From assembly GCA_002900995.3 (NCBI GenBank), contig CM035305.1:868001-932000 (forward strand): a stretch of 64,000 bases of DNA, in the 5' to 3' direction. Position 1 is the first letter of the stretch; each line of letters starts with the position of its first letter. A program made the translations under genes and the position numbers. This stretch comes from Ganoderma boninense (taxonomy: Eukaryota; Basidiomycota; Agaricomycetes; Polyporales; Polyporaceae). The notes beneath the pieces were generated by a model. The model made no database searches. It was not told where the DNA came from and worked only from the letters and a program-made list of their open reading frames with translations. Of this stretch, positions 47,076 through 60,500 are shown in pieces.

Positions 47076-48017
47076 TAGCACCGAAACCGGTGCCGCCTAA
47101 TGGACACGAGACCGTTGCCAGTGTCCTTCCTTCGCCAGTGTCCTTCCTTCGAAGCTTTTGATATTGCCTGAGATCGAGCTGGCTCTGGTGGACGATATCG
47201 TGGAGGGGCACTAACTGGATGAGGGGCAGAGGAAGAAGCGAAGCCTGAGTACTGAGGTACTGAGTTCCCCGCACACTGTGTATGCGTGTGATAACCACTG
47301 CAAGCGCGACGGTGTTCCGATTCGAGAAAAGGCATGTGGGATACCGATGATCTACTTATCCCCGGGATTATTGTCGGAAACAGTCGCATTCCAAAATGCC
47401 TGTCTGGAGGCCATCCATGTCCATGGTGTGTTATGTGAGAATACGCGTAGGTGCTGCAATTGCAAAGCAGCCTTCCATGCACGAAGGTATTAGGATTCCC
47501 GCTACATGCGAGTGCAGGTCTCTCAGGCTTTTTGTTGGCAGTCTGTTTCTGGAGCCGCGTTCTGCCCGCTTGCTGCTCCTTCCTTCCTTATCCCCTCTCT
47601 TCCATGGAGGCCTGGAGAGTCCCGAAGGCAACTCCATGGGTTTATGTGCATCCTGCTATACGTCCCCGTGCGCCCCCTGCAGTTAGTTCCGACCCGGCAA
47701 TACCAACCAGCCATTGACACCGATGAATACTCTGTCCTCCTAGTACCGTATACCGTAGTTGCCTTGCCCACTCTCGAACTGGCTTATCGCTCGATCTCTG
47801 AGCCAGGTTCGCATGGTCTCGATCGTAGGGCTGGTTCCCGTCCCGCCGTTGGACTCCATGATAAGCAAGACACCTGTGGCAATTACGCATATAATACAAG
47901 CGGGCAATACTAGGTAGCTATAAAATGTAATGACATACGCATACGATGGGCTAGCATGATGAGAAACCTCTCAAGGCAGTAGCGACCGCACGCAGAGGAG
48001 ACAACGACAACCAACGA
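47076..48017. other. Intergenic, no supported gene
   Basis: Right flank of the LINE. It carries a 17-bp unit repeated in tandem at 47117-47150. No coherent gene on either strand. Confidence 0.5.
47117..47150 (+). repeat. 17-bp tandem duplication
   Basis: GCCAGTGTCCTTCCTTC occurs twice without a gap and without mismatch. Confidence 0.9.
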
Positions 48018-50003
48018 TCAATCCACCCAGATCGGGTCGCGCTCTCCCCACGGCGCCGCCCGCGGCTTGTAGGGCCCGCTCTGGAGGCCCTTCGCCTGCA
48101 TGCGCGTGAGCACGCTGCGGTGCACGAGGAACGGCGTGTGGTGCTTGGGGACATGGCGCCCGCGCCCCAAGTTCGGTCTGTGAAATAACAACAAGTTAAT
48201 GAGGATCGGTTCGGTCGCGGTCAGGAAGGGCACGGGAGCTTGCTCACCCTATCGACTTGTGCATCTTGCGCTGCGGCGGCGGGCCCTGGTAGCGCGTGCG
48301 CATGGGGATGATCTCGAGGAGCCACCAGTAGGGCGCGAGCGCGAGCTGGTCGTAGATGGGCGAGAGCGCGTCGCGCACCTCGTGCTCCTCCTCGCTCACC
48401 TCGGGCGCGGGGCCCGCGACGGTGTTGAAGTGCGGGGTGTCGGGCTCGAGCGCGCTCGGGCGCTCCTTCACGATCGGGTGCAGCGAGGCGGGGTCGAGGC
48501 CGATGTCCTTGAGCAGCTCGGCGTGGAAGCGGATGCCCGTGTCGTTCTTGAAGCACTCGCGGATCATCCACCGGAGGGGGATGCGGGCGAGGGTGTGTGG
48601 CGTGTCGTCGTCGACGGAGCCGCCGCCGATGTCTGGGGATAATCGAAAGAGGTCAGCACGAGTCCTATTTTACGATGTCGCAAAGCACATACCGCAGTGG
48701 CACCCCGCGAACCAAACCTCCTTGACGTCGGTGTGGTCTTGCCCATCCAAATACGTGTTCTCCGCGTCGAACTCGGACTCGTGCCGCGACCGCTTGTTCA
48801 TTCTGAAGTTTCCCTTCTTCATCTTATCCCAATTCTCGCGGGTTCCGACGACAGTGTCGGATTTGGGCATGTCGCCTGGCTGGGTTCCGCGAGCCGCTTT
48901 ATCGGTGATGTGCTGGTAAAGCGCTGGCTGGAAGCGTGAACGGTGCTCATCCAGCGACAGGGCATGCCTGAAGATACGGATGGATTTGTTCGACCTTGTG
49001 AACGGAAGCGTATGAGGGATGACCCCAACTGAAGACACAGTGTCCCTGTAAAACAATTGAGGAGGGCTACAGCACACGGGTCCACTGAGCTCGTACCAGA
49101 CGCCAATAAAGTCGATGTCGACGTCGATGGAAAATGCTTTTTTGAAAGAGGTCGACTGTTTCCAGCCAAGATCGTCGTCCCGTTCGAACATCTTGTATGC
49201 GAAGTATACTTGTTGGTGATTGCATGCCGGGAGCAGGCCAACCTAGAGGGGATTCTAAATGTAAGTATCCGCAGCCAACCAACGCGCGCCTCGACCGTGA
49301 CGGACCTTGTGAATCATGCCCGCCAAGGCGCGGGCGGTATATGCGCCACGGGAGAACCCGAACAAGCAGATCTTGTCCCCGGATTGGTCTGGTAGGTCAG
49401 AGCATGAGCGTGCTTGACGTTGGATAGGCAGATTGCAAAGGGGACTGACAGTTTTGCATGAGGAATTCGTAGCCTTGAATGACATGTGTACTGAGATTCC
49501 AGGCTACCATCTCGTCCAAGAGCTTGTCAACGTTGGCCATCAGAGGGAAGGTGCCGCCACGGCCAATGTACGTCCCGATGCCTGCCTGTACTCAGGGTCA
49601 GACACTGAAATTGCGAGCATTTGAGGCACAGAACTTACCTGATAGTAACACATCTGTTCATACCTATCGTCCTTCTTGAGCAAGCTGAAGAACTTGACAA
49701 CATTAGAGTTCTAGACAGAAAATGGGCCGATCAATTCCAATGAGTGCCGGGAAATGTCGGGCAGGCACATACGTCCGTGTCAAATTGGTCGCCAGTGCCA
49801 TCGAAGCAGAGGACAAGCGTCCGAGCGGGATGGGAGGGGGGGATAATGTCGCAGTCCCCAGTCTCACTCGAAGACGAATGGTGGGATTGCTGGCGGCGCT
49901 GCATGGGAGACGAGGAGGAAGCCTCGGAGCCGGTACTGTGCGTCAGGTCGATTGGACCTGGAGAGGCGACGGGAGAGCCATTGAAGACGGTCTGGGTGGG
50001 CAT
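48018..50003 (-). CDS. DUF2235 (Tle1-like) alpha/beta hydrolase, copy A
   Basis: Eight exons, 50003-49773, 49710-49639, 49585-49450, 49388-49306, 49242-49097, 49045-48693, 48632-48248 and 48177-48018, join in frame to 521 residues. After a Ser-rich N-terminus comes [16 protein letters not shown], the opening strand of DUF2235, then [15 protein letters not shown], the nucleophile elbow [14 protein letters not shown] (Ser159), FIGVWDTVSSVG and [13 protein letters not shown] with RWM. The same fold is used by bacterial type VI phospholipase effectors of the Tle1 family; in fungi the role is unknown, with lipid or ester hydrolysis as inference. No signal peptide. The partner copy B lies 1.7 kb upstream in the same orientation. 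TATA element at 50067-50073. Confidence 0.85.
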
Positions 50004-50066
50004 GGTGAATGGGGAAGTGTCGGAGGGGAGGACGAGGCGAGGAGGCCGGAGAACGCGGGGGCAGGG

Positions 50067-50073
50067 CTTATAT
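50067..50073 (-). promoter_or_regulatory. Probable TATA box of DUF2235 copy A
   Basis: ATATAAG on the minus strand, 64-70 bases upstream of the ATG at 50003. Confidence 0.5.
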
Positions 50074-51727
50074 GGGTGAGTGACATGACATCGGACGAGG
50101 GAAAGGAGCTTAGGACTGGAGGTCAGACATGCCGCTGTGAGCCAGCATGCAGTGATCCATCCCGCTGACAACAGCCCAGCTCGCTCACCGGAACCTTCGC
50201 ACCTCTGCCCGATCTATGCTCGATCCCCAGAATGGCAGGGAATGGAAGCTTGCCCTCGCCCATCCGGGAATAGGCTTACCGTCGCCCGGGACGCGGGACA
50301 GCCAACGTCCACAGCCTGTGTTCTCGCCGCTCATCTCTGTCCAAGCCCTCCGTGGGGTCGGATGCGACGCTGACACGACAGTTTCAGCCTATTGCCGTTG
50401 TCGTCCGGTGGAGGACTTCTCCGGAATATGGCCAGGGACGCATGTGCGCGCCGGTCGATCGCTTGCCATCAACAGTCAAATCGACGAAATCCATGTCGGC
50501 GCGCAGCTAGCCGCCGTATGTAACTATCAAGTTCAGTTCTACGACAAGGAGCGAGATCGCCGGAGCGCGTTCACTTGCATATAATTGGTCATTAGTAATA
50601 AGCCCAAACTGGACCAAGTCCAAATCGCGATTCGCAGGTCACTGAACATTCTCACCTGCCAGGGCCTGCCAGCACTTTGTGCCTCAAATCCAGCCCTGTC
50701 GATTTGCACAGGAGACCAGCATGTACAAGGGGATGGGCACCTGTTACCCGGCCGCGGCGGCACGCCAGCCAGAGGTCGAGACCACAAGCAAGTCGGAGGG
50801 CAAGTACGTCACACAAGTACGCGCCGAGTCAGTCGGAACCCTCAGCCTGCGTGTGTAGAGCGTCTAAAATCTAAGAACCTCCGTCTTTAGCGATTCATGA
50901 AAACGCATCGCGGAGGCAAATTTCTGCACCCGCGCCCTCGCATGTCTTGGGTCGGGCCACCACGAGTCTTGATAGTTCGCCCAGAAGCTGGGAATCTGGT
51001 GCATGTTATGGCATTATGGCTTGGGAACGCCACCTCTTCCTCTCTTCGTCAAACTCTTCGCTTCGCCTCCGCAATCGGCATCTGCGCATCCCCACACCTG
51101 ACCACGATATGGGCGGTCTACTAGGGTTCTACGTCATTCACGGCGCTCGCCCAGCCCGCGCGGTCGGGAACCTTGCGTTACCGACCGGTCGACAAGCATT
51201 CCTCAATAGACAGGACACTAGCTCATATCATTGCACCAAGCAGGGAAGGCGGAGATACTGCTGTAATCGGAGCACAGCACTGCCATTCCACTGTATGCGT
51301 ACATGCAATGCAGACAGTGCAGGAAAGCCATTCGAAGGTCATTATGATTATCGTGCTTCTCTACGCGTAATTAGGTGACATGAAAAGGGTCGTGCCCTCA
51401 AACGGGCCGTCGTAATCGTAACCGTGACGGTGACGTGAAGTACTGAAGAAATAACAATACACGAAATCCAAGTTCCATCCATCCATCCATCCATCCATCC
51501 ATGGGCCCCAAGCATTCCAAGCCCATGGGCGCGAACACTGGCAGACAAGATGCCGGTGGCGTGTAAAAAAAAGCAGGAGTCGCAGGCCGAGGCTCAGCCT
51601 CCGCCTTGAAGCTGAAGCTTGAGAGCTTGAGCGTGCGGCATACCAGTGCCACGCGCCGGCGATGATGACCTCATGGCGCAGAGAAGAAGGCAGAATACCC
51701 GCAACGGGCCGCAGCGGCGGCTGCTGC
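50074..51727. other. Intergenic between the DUF2235 copies
   Basis: No supported gene. A (TCCA)n microsatellite lies at 51474-51502, just downstream of copy B. Confidence 0.5.
51474..51502 (+). repeat. (TCCA)7 microsatellite
   Basis: Seven uninterrupted TCCA units and a partial one. Confidence 0.85.
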
Positions 51728-54700
51728 TCAGTCGACGTAGATGGGCTGCAGGTCTCCCCAAGTCGCCTTCGGCCGGTACGGCCCCCCCGGCAGGCTCTTC
51801 GCCTCCTCGCGCATCTTCACGCTGTGGTGCACGTAGAACGGCTTCGTGTCTGGCGGCACGTCCCGCCCGCGCCCGAGGTTCAGCCTACGTATGCGCACAA
51901 GTCAGCACAACGCCATTGCCGGACCCGACTGGACACTGGCGGGGGGGGGGGGGGAAGGAGAAGGAAGGAAAGAAGGCAGGAAGGAGGCACTCACGAGGTG
52001 TACTTGCGCCACTTGTTGTCCGCGAGCTGCTTGCGCTGCTCGATCGGGACCACCTCGAGGACCCACCACCACTTCTTGAGGCTCAGCTGGTCGTAGATCG
52101 GGCACACCGCGTCCCGGCGCTCCTCCCCCAGCTCGTCTACCGCCGGGCCCGCTGGGCTCTCGGCGTGCAGCAGATGGTTCGGCGCCGTACTCGTCGTCGT
52201 CCCGACCAACGTGCGTGTCGTGGACACAGACACGTGCCGCTCGTGCGCCTGTGGGGGCACGGGAGCGGGAGACTCGGACGCGGGGGCAGCGGGCTGCGGG
52301 GGGGAGTCCGTGAAGATCGCCTGCGCCGGGACGACGTGCCGCTCGACGTCCGCCCGCGAGCGCTCGGGCGGCGTGGGCGGGTCAAGCGATATCCAGGGGC
52401 GGCAGAGGGCGCAGGGATAGGGGCAGAGGGAGGAAGGGCGGGAGCTGGGGCGCGTGCAGGAGCCCTGGGCCGAACTCGCACGCGGGCTTGGGGTGCGGCC
52501 AGAGCGAGGCGGGGTCGAGGCCGACGTCCTTGAGGAGCTCGGCGTGGAAGCGGATGCCGGTGCCCGTGCGGAAGACCTCGCGGATCATCCAGCGGAGCGG
52601 GATGCGCGCCAGCGAGTGCTTCTCGGTGTCGAGCACTGAGCCGCCGCCGACGTCTGTGGGAAGGCATAGAAGGCCGGCAGAGGGGGAGGAAGCATTGGTC
52701 AGCATTCATGTTTTGGCGGATGGACATTGGGCGGAGACGAGGACTGTGGCTTTGACATGGAGGATCGAACAGAAGCGCGGCAACGATATTTGGCTCGTCA
52801 CATTGCCACACGAACGTGCATCGCGAAGTGCGGGGTGCGGGGCACGAAGAATGGGGGTGAAGATGAGAAGAACCATATTGGCACGCACCACAATGGCAGC
52901 CTGCGAACCAGACCTCCTTGACGTCCGTCTCGCCGACGGGCCCCAGCTGCGCCCTGTTGAACTCCATCTCCTCCGCGGTCAGCCGCTTGCCCTTCTTCTT
53001 GCGCATGAACGTGCGGAACGTGTCGAAGCGGCCCATCGCCTGTTTCCAGAGCTTCGACCCGCTCTCGCTCGTGGCGATCGCCACCTCCTCCGAGGCCTTC
53101 TCCACAACCTCGACAGCGTCCTCCGTAACCTTCTCCACGGTCTCGCTCACCTCCCGCTCCACAGCGACAACCGCGTTCTTGACCTTTACGGTGCCGGTGG
53201 GAGTCGCGACGGCCGTGGTCCCAGTCATCGCGGTCGACTCCCTCGCATGTGTATGGGACACCTTCACCGCGTCCCTTGCGAAGTCGGCGAACCGAGAGGG
53301 TGACGCCGAGTGCGAGCCCGTGCGCATATGCGAGCCCTTCGTCGGGGTCTTCCGCGACCCCCCATGCGTGCTGTGGCGGCGCATGGGACGGGGCATGTCC
53401 CCGTGTGTGCCCTGGAGCGCCTCCCACTCGGACGGGCGGTTGTAGAGGTTCGCCTTGAACCTGGCGCGGCGCTCGTCGAGCGACAGCGCGTGGCGGAAGA
53501 CGCGAATGGCCGTGTTCGATGCGGTGAAGGGCAGCCGCTGCGGGATGAGCCCGACCGAGCACACGGTGTCCCTGTACGGCCGGAGATGATCAGTCAAATG
53601 TCCTAAGCCCGTCGACGTCACACTAAAGCATCGCGCGAAGCGGAATGAAACTAAGAAGAGGGGAGTAGCGCGGCCGAGGTGCAGACGCGCTTCCCCAATT
53701 CCCAATTCACCGCTGCACGGGGGGAGGGGGGAGACGAGAGGTGCTCACCATACGCCGATGAAGTCGATGTCGACGTCGATCGAGAACGCCTTTTTGAACG
53801 CGGTGCTCTGCTTCCAGCCGAGCTCGTCCGTGCGCGTGTACATCTTGTACGCGAAGGGGACCTGCTGGTGGTTGTACGACGGGAGCAGGCCGACCTTATG
53901 CAGCATCCCTGCCAGCGCGCGGGCAGTGTACGCCCCGCGGGAGAACCCGAAAAGACATATCTTGTCGCCCGCCTCGTCTGCAATACGAATGGGTGCATGC
54001 CCAAGAAAGGAAAGAGGAAGATGGCAGGGTTAACGTTGGGCGAGGCATGGAAGACAGGGGCGATCTCACAGTTTTGCATTAGGAACTCGTACCCCCCTAT
54101 GAGAATAAGAACAAGAAATGCGAATTCAGCACAGGCACGGGCAAGGCACAGGGGCGCAGACGGGGTTTGTGTGAGGGAACGTACCCATAACGTGCGCATC
54201 GAGATTCCAGGCCACCATCTCGTCGAGGGTCTTTGATACGGCCTGTCCTGCAGACGTAACAAGTTGTGGGCTCGTATAGGTCCCGATCCCAGCCTGCACA
54301 CAAGGATCGAAAGCAGGGAGTGTGCCATGATCGCGATCATTATCAGGGTCATGCACCACGTCACATCACTCACCTGGTAGTACACCATTTGCTCATGGCG
54401 ATCGTCGCGTTTGAGCAGGCTGAAGAACTTGACGACGTTGGAATTCTGCGGGACGTAGGTGCAAAGCGCGGTCAGCTACGTGCTGTGGACGCAGGGAGAG
54501 CAGAACGCAGGGCATGCGCTGCCTTAACGATTGTGGCGACGCGTGAAGTGGCCAAGAAGGACTACGCACATCCGAGTCAAACTGGTCTCCGGTACCGTCG
54601 AAGCAGAGGACGAGCGTCCTCGGTGCAGCGGGGTGATACGGCGGGATGATGTCGTTGTCCCCCGTCTCGCTCGACGACGAGTGCACGCTAGACGGGGTCA

Positions 54701-54818
54701 TGGGTCGGGGATGCGCCGAGGGGGCAGCGGTCTCGCTGGAGGTCCGAGCGCTACTGCTTTGAGAGACAGGCCGGGGAGCAATGATGGAGGCTGACATGGC
54801 TGGCCGTGGACTGGACAT
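51728..54818 (-). CDS. DUF2235 (Tle1-like) alpha/beta hydrolase, copy B
   Basis: Nine exons, 54818-54570, 54445-54374, 54293-54185, 54096-54070, 53977-53749, 53571-52889, 52653-52482, 52444-51995 and 51884-51728, give 715 residues. It has the copy A motifs: [40 protein letters not shown] (Ser165), [25 protein letters not shown]. Differences: an insertion of roughly 100 residues before the VWFAGCHC region, including an amphipathic helix ([20 protein letters not shown]); a 27-nt exon 4 absent from A; loss of the A intron after LHK; and a Pro/Ala-rich loop before [18 protein letters not shown]. The junction 52482/52444 needs a 37-nt intron (donor GTGCGA) to keep the frame open; a sequencing indel or real frameshift is the alternative. 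Start is the first ATG before the Ser-rich leader. Confidence 0.78.
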
Positions 54819-57507
54819 GAACAAATGCCAGGAGTTGCCGTGAAGACCGTGAAATGAGGGGGCGGGAGGCGGGCGCAGGGGGCAATATATGCGGAATCCC
54901 GAAACAGCTTGGCTTACCGATTCGCTTGAGGTTACTGCATTTACAATTGCAGAGCGATCAACTTCTCGACGCTGGTGTGGAGATGTCATGATGCTGAGTG
55001 TGTCCGTACTCTTGGCTAGTGCGCGCGATCTGTGTCGGGGGGCGGAGCGGAACACGGGTGCAGCAGATGGGCAGCGAAAGTGACTGATCGGCGCCGGTGT
55101 GAGCACCGGACGAGTGGGAGACGAGGAATCGGAGGAAATGGAGCGAGGACGTCCGGGGGCTTGGAGATTCGAAACGCACACGCCACGCGCTGGAGCATGA
55201 AATGCCGAGACTAACTTCATCGGCCTTTTTGCATGCTGAATGCGACTCAGAATAGTCAACGTTGTCCACGGGGCTAGAGCCCAAGCTATAGGCAAGCCCG
55301 ACGGTGCCTGGCAAGAGGACGATTGAGCCAAGGATCCACAGGCTTAATTGGCTAACCCCATCCATAAAGACCTGGTGGCCTGTAGATAGGAAGAAACTCC
55401 GATGAAGTCGGTAGGTGGATTGACGAGGCTAGTTCAAATCAACGGAGGAGCATGAACCGTGCGCCAGAAGAACAAGGCTAGCTAGCCAAGGCGCCAGAGA
55501 GGCCGGGCGGTTCATTCCGGAACAGACGGAGAAGTTGGTGCACAGCCCCAAGCAAGCACCACGAGGTCAAGGTTTCGAGTGCTCGAGGGGGTGGCGGGAA
55601 TTATTGCGGTGAAACCGGTGTGGCCTTGAGTAACTTACTGCACTGGTTGAGAACGAAACAGAGACTTGGAAGGAAGCCAATCGAATCCACAGACTCTGAG
55701 AAGACGATGGAGGCCGTACTAGGAAGACGGGGATGAAGAAGCAGTGACGCGGCGGTGCAGAGGATGGCGAGGGTCACGACAAGGCCCTGGATGCGTGGTT
55801 CGAGTGGTATGCTCCAATCACGACCAGATGCAGACCAGATGCACTCTGAATCTAAGGACTCCGCAGCTGCGCGCCCATGGTACCCGGCAAAACCCGTCCC
55901 AGTAAACAGCGATTACGTAATGCGATTTCCTACCTCGACGAAGTCTACGTCGCTGTCACCGCAACCACATTATCGACCTCCAGGCTCTACCACCAGTGCT
56001 CACATAACGTCGTCTACCATGTCATCGTCTTTGACATTTCGACCTCTGCATGACCACCCAGGCAGCCTTCGTCAAGCTGTAAGTATTCCGCAATAGGCAG
56101 TCCTAGCGCCCTGCAACTTTACATAAAACACCGCATTTACTTGCACTTGCTGACTGCTCCCCCCCTATGTCCTGCCAGGAAGCAAGATTACTCGCAGGTG
56201 TCTACACAAGCGGGCTCATGCATCATACTCTACAAAGGTAAACTAAACGCCACCGCAAGGGTCGTGGCCTTGCTAGTGTAAGTGAAGCTTCCGGGCAGGC
56301 TGGAGGTCGCCGGTGCGCACAATCGCCCAGGTCAGTTTTGTCAAGGATCCCCCATGGGCATAATGCATCTCCCACTCTTGACAGCTCGCTGCTGTATAGC
56401 TTGTAGTCATATTTTGGAGAGTAGTGGGGAAGCTTACGATGGTAGAGGGTCGATCCCGTACTCATGTTACGTGGACTTCAATGCTTGCGAGTCGCGATGT
56501 GGGACCTAAGAGGATCCCAGAGCTCCGACACTCTCTGTTGACGTTGAAGATCACACCGCTAGGGATGCCTCGAGGTACAAAGAATTGACCGATACCTGTC
56601 GTGCGTACTCGGTCCACATGAAGTATGCCATTCCCTCAGGGTACTTGTCGTCTGCAGGCAACTTGCTACGCGCATTTGGTATCGCTCCAAGTCTCCTTGG
56701 CGCCTCATGTGGATTTTGCCGCTCTCGCACTCGGTTTACGATGAACCCTCTTCTGCTGCTTCCCATCCAGTGCTTGGATCACTGACGATCTTCCGGATGG
56801 CTGGAATTAGGCAATGGCGCTCGCGTGGCCCGTCCTGGGCGCCCAACTGATGACTGGTATCTCGTACCAGTGCCAGATGCCGTTAAATCAATGCGAACGA
56901 CAGTTCCTGGGAACCCCTGAATTCTAAACACCCATGTCAGACATGCCATCCCGGATCAGCGAAGCTCGACTCCACTGTCTACAAATGCCTGGAAGTCATC
57001 GCAACCTTTGGAATGGGTCCTGTCCAACCCCCCGCGTAGGCCACAGTGACACAAAACAGCGATAGCCCGACGTCACGCGCCGCAAATTTGCATATCGGTC
57101 CTTCATCGTATGCCTACATTCTTCTCCCATGTACCGGCACTTCGGTTCTTTCCTCAGACGCCTCAACCTCAGAGCCTGCCGGAGCGCGATCACAGATCGG
57201 GGTCGAGGTAGGTCTGTGGCCGCCTGCTGCGAAAGGACTTTCGAAACTCATCAACTAACCGAGCCGCTCTTGTTCCCCGCCGAACACCCTGTGTGGCGCC
57301 GAATGTAACGGAACTTTGGTGCGCCGGATACCGCTGCGGACATAAAAAGTAGCCTTCTTTGCTTTACATCGAGGCTGTCACTGGCAGCCATTCTCGACTG
57401 GACTGGCCCTACGATCGTTTGGTATATCTAGTGTGACCAACTCGGACCAGCCCCATCCTCAACACCCCACACCTCTCTCCACTTCCTCACACGACACAGG
57501 ACACAAG
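54819..57507. other. Intergenic, no supported gene
   Basis: The left edge is the copy B promoter (TATATT on the minus strand at 54885-54890). A minus-strand frame at 55365-54958 starts with a hydrophobic segment but has no family features and overlies that promoter. The right edge is the leader of the dioxygenase gene. Confidence 0.45.
54885..54890 (-). promoter_or_regulatory. Probable TATA box of DUF2235 copy B
   Basis: TATATT on the minus strand, 67-72 bases upstream of the ATG at 54818. Confidence 0.45.
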
Positions 57508-60500
57508 ATGTCGCGCGGTCTGCTCGACGTAGTGGTAAGCGCACACCGTTATTAACTATATCCGATTGGTCTCCGTCTGATTTTGATCCTTCGGCGACAT
57601 AGACTCTTGCCGATGCTCAGTACCTCTCCTCCCGACCTCTCCCTGTTGCTCCGGATGGCCGCTACGACTCTGAGGCCCAGCCTATTACGAGCGCGACCCG
57701 GAGTGACCCCCATTCCGACCTGTACAAGGTCGCCAAGGGCCTCAAGGACACCCTGAAAGCTGCCACTCCTCTGCTCAAGGAAGCGTTGGACCCAACCGTG
57801 AGTCGATCTACAGGACGCAGCGCGCGCCTCGTTCTAACTTTGACATTCACGTTCTCAGACATATCAGGCATTTGCCGACCAGCTTCTCCATTCTGATTCC
57901 CTTGATGATCGCAAGAAACTGGTGAGCTCGTTCGTCTCATCAGGAATATGTATTACTCACCAGACATGCCGGATAGTTCACGAAAACCCTTTCGATCCTT
58001 TGCTGGATCCCGGAGGGTACCCCTGAATCCATCGCGCTAAACAACCAAGTCATCACCCTTCTCTACAACACCCTGCCCCACCCTCCAGTGACGTACATCG
58101 GGACCAACTACCCTCCGGGCAGCCAAAACTCGATCCCAGCCATCCCGGCTCCCGGACTCCAGGACGCACCTACCTCTGCGCGCCTTTCCCGCACTTTCCG
58201 TAGCGCGGATGGCAGCGGCAACAACGTCAACATGCCGGCCCTCGGCCAGGCAGGGACGGCGTATGCTCGCAGCGTCCAGAGCAAGTACCCGCTCTCGTCG
58301 CATACCCTCCCGGACCCCGGCGATGTCTTCGATTCACTCCTGAAGGCCCGCGACGTGAGTGGACCTTGTGGCTTATTTGACGGCGCGCTGCTGACGGACA
58401 CGAATTCATGCTGTAGTTCCAAAACCACCCCGGAGGCAACTCGTCCTTGACGTTCGCCTATGCATCGCTCGTCACGCACATGCTGTTCCGCACGGATCCG
58501 CGGGACCAGACCAAGAACAACACGTCCTCGTACCTCGACCTCTCTATCTTGTACGGTACGAACCAGAAGGAGCAGGATGCTGTCCGTGACAAGGAGCAAG
58601 GCCGCGGTCTTCTCTACCCCGATGCATTCTCCGAGGACAGGCTCATCTTCGTCCCCCCTGCCTCGACCGCTTTGCTTGTGCTCTTCAGCCGCAACCACAA
58701 CGTGAGTCATGCTCTGCATGGTAATCTATCATCTTCACGAACTGAATGGAACCAACTTTACAGTACATCGCAGAAATGCTCTTGAAGCTCAACGAGCGTG
58801 GCAACTGGTCTGACCCCCCGCCGGCCGACGCTGACAAGCGCGCCCGTCAGGACGAGGAGATCTTCCAGACCGCTCGCCTTATCAAGTACTGTTCCCTAGC
58901 CGTCTCATCGGCGCGGCTGACACTGACTTCCATGCCTCTACAGCTGCGGAAACTTTATGGGGACGATCTTCGGTGACTACGTCGCCGGATTCCTGGGCCT
59001 TGGACGCGATGGGTGTACGTGGAGCATGAACCCCTTCGACGTGAGTTTATCCTCTAAGCAACATTCACCCTGTGGCATTGAACGAACGTCGTCTGCAGCC
59101 CATCAAGACCAAAGATGGTGAAATCGTCGGCCGTGGAGACGGCAACCAGTGTTCCGTGGAGTTCAACGTCCTCTACCGCGTACGTCGCCCTGTGTCCACA
59201 ACTCATCCCCGGTCCTCGGATCCTCACGTCGTGTGATCGATCATCTAGTGGCACGCGACGACCGCCGCGGCGGACATCAAGTGGACCGAAGACATCTTCA
59301 ACATGGCCTTCAAGGACAGCGGGAAGCCGCTCGACAAGCTCGAGCTCACCGACTTCGTCCCCGCCGTCGTGTCCGCGTGGAGGAACGTCGACCCCGACCC
59401 GCGCACGCGCACGTTCGCGGGCCTCAAGCGCACCAACGGCCGCTTCAGCGACGACGACCTCGCGCGCGTCCTCCACGACGCCACGGAGAAGCCCGCCGGC
59501 GCGTACCGCGCGCGCGGCTCGCCGGCCAACCTGCGCCTCGTCGAGATGCTCGGCATGGTCCAGGCGCGCCAGTGGGGCGTGTGCACGATGAACGAGTTCA
59601 GGGCGTTCCTTGGCCTCAAGCGCTTCGACACGTTCGAGGAATGGAACTCGGACCCTGAGATTGCGGTGCGCTTTCGCTCTTCTCTTCTCTCCTCTTGCCA
59701 CCGCCGCCGCCGCCGCATCGTGATGGCCTTCGCGCTCGCTCCGAGTGCGCTCGGTGGCGCGTCGAGCGCTCGCGGCGTGTGGTGTATCCGTTCATGTTGA
59801 TGGCGGCACTGACGAATGTTTCATCTTTGTTGCGTACCGCACATACATACAGAACGCCGCGCGCCAGCTCTATGGCCACGTCGATAACCTCGAGCTCTAC
59901 CCCGGTCTGCAGGCGGAGGTACGCACGCATCACAACCATACTTGACGTGCGCCTTGGCTGACACACGTCTCGACCCCGTTCAGGAAATCATGGGCTTGGG
60001 GCCGGCGTCCGGGCTCTGCTGTGGCTACACGATGACGCGCGCGATCCTCAGCGACGCCATCGCCCTTGTGCGCGGTGAGCGTTTTTCCGCGATGCGTCCA
60101 TAGGACGCGATGCCGTGGGGCGCGATGTGCCCCCTCCCCCGTGTTCCCCGAGCGCGTACTGACATTCTCTGGCTGTTCTAGGGGACCGCTTCTACACCAC
60201 CGACTACACTCGTAAGTTGCCTTCGTTGGAGAGGGCCGTGAAGCCCGCATGTGCGCGCGACGACTGATTGACTTTCGTTTTTCACTTGTACAGCCGCGAA
60301 CCTTACTGCATGGGGCTTCCAGGACTGTGCCCGGGACCCTAACAACGGCGCGTTTGGCGCGGCTCTCCCCAGGCTGCTCTTCCGCCACCTCCCCAGGCAC
60401 TACCCTGCGGTGCGCAATCTTTGCATCTAACAACATCTCGCCGCACAGCTGATCCCGTCTGCGCTCGAAATAGGACAATGTCTACGGCTTGTTCCCGTTC

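Noticed and set aside
51942..51953. Run of about 12 G residues
   Set aside because: It falls in the last intron of DUF2235 copy B and probably is only a homopolymer; length may be a sequencing uncertainty.
54958..55365. Minus-strand frame starting with a hydrophobic segment
   Set aside because: Lies over the promoter side of DUF2235 copy B, becomes low complexity after 55 residues and has no family features.
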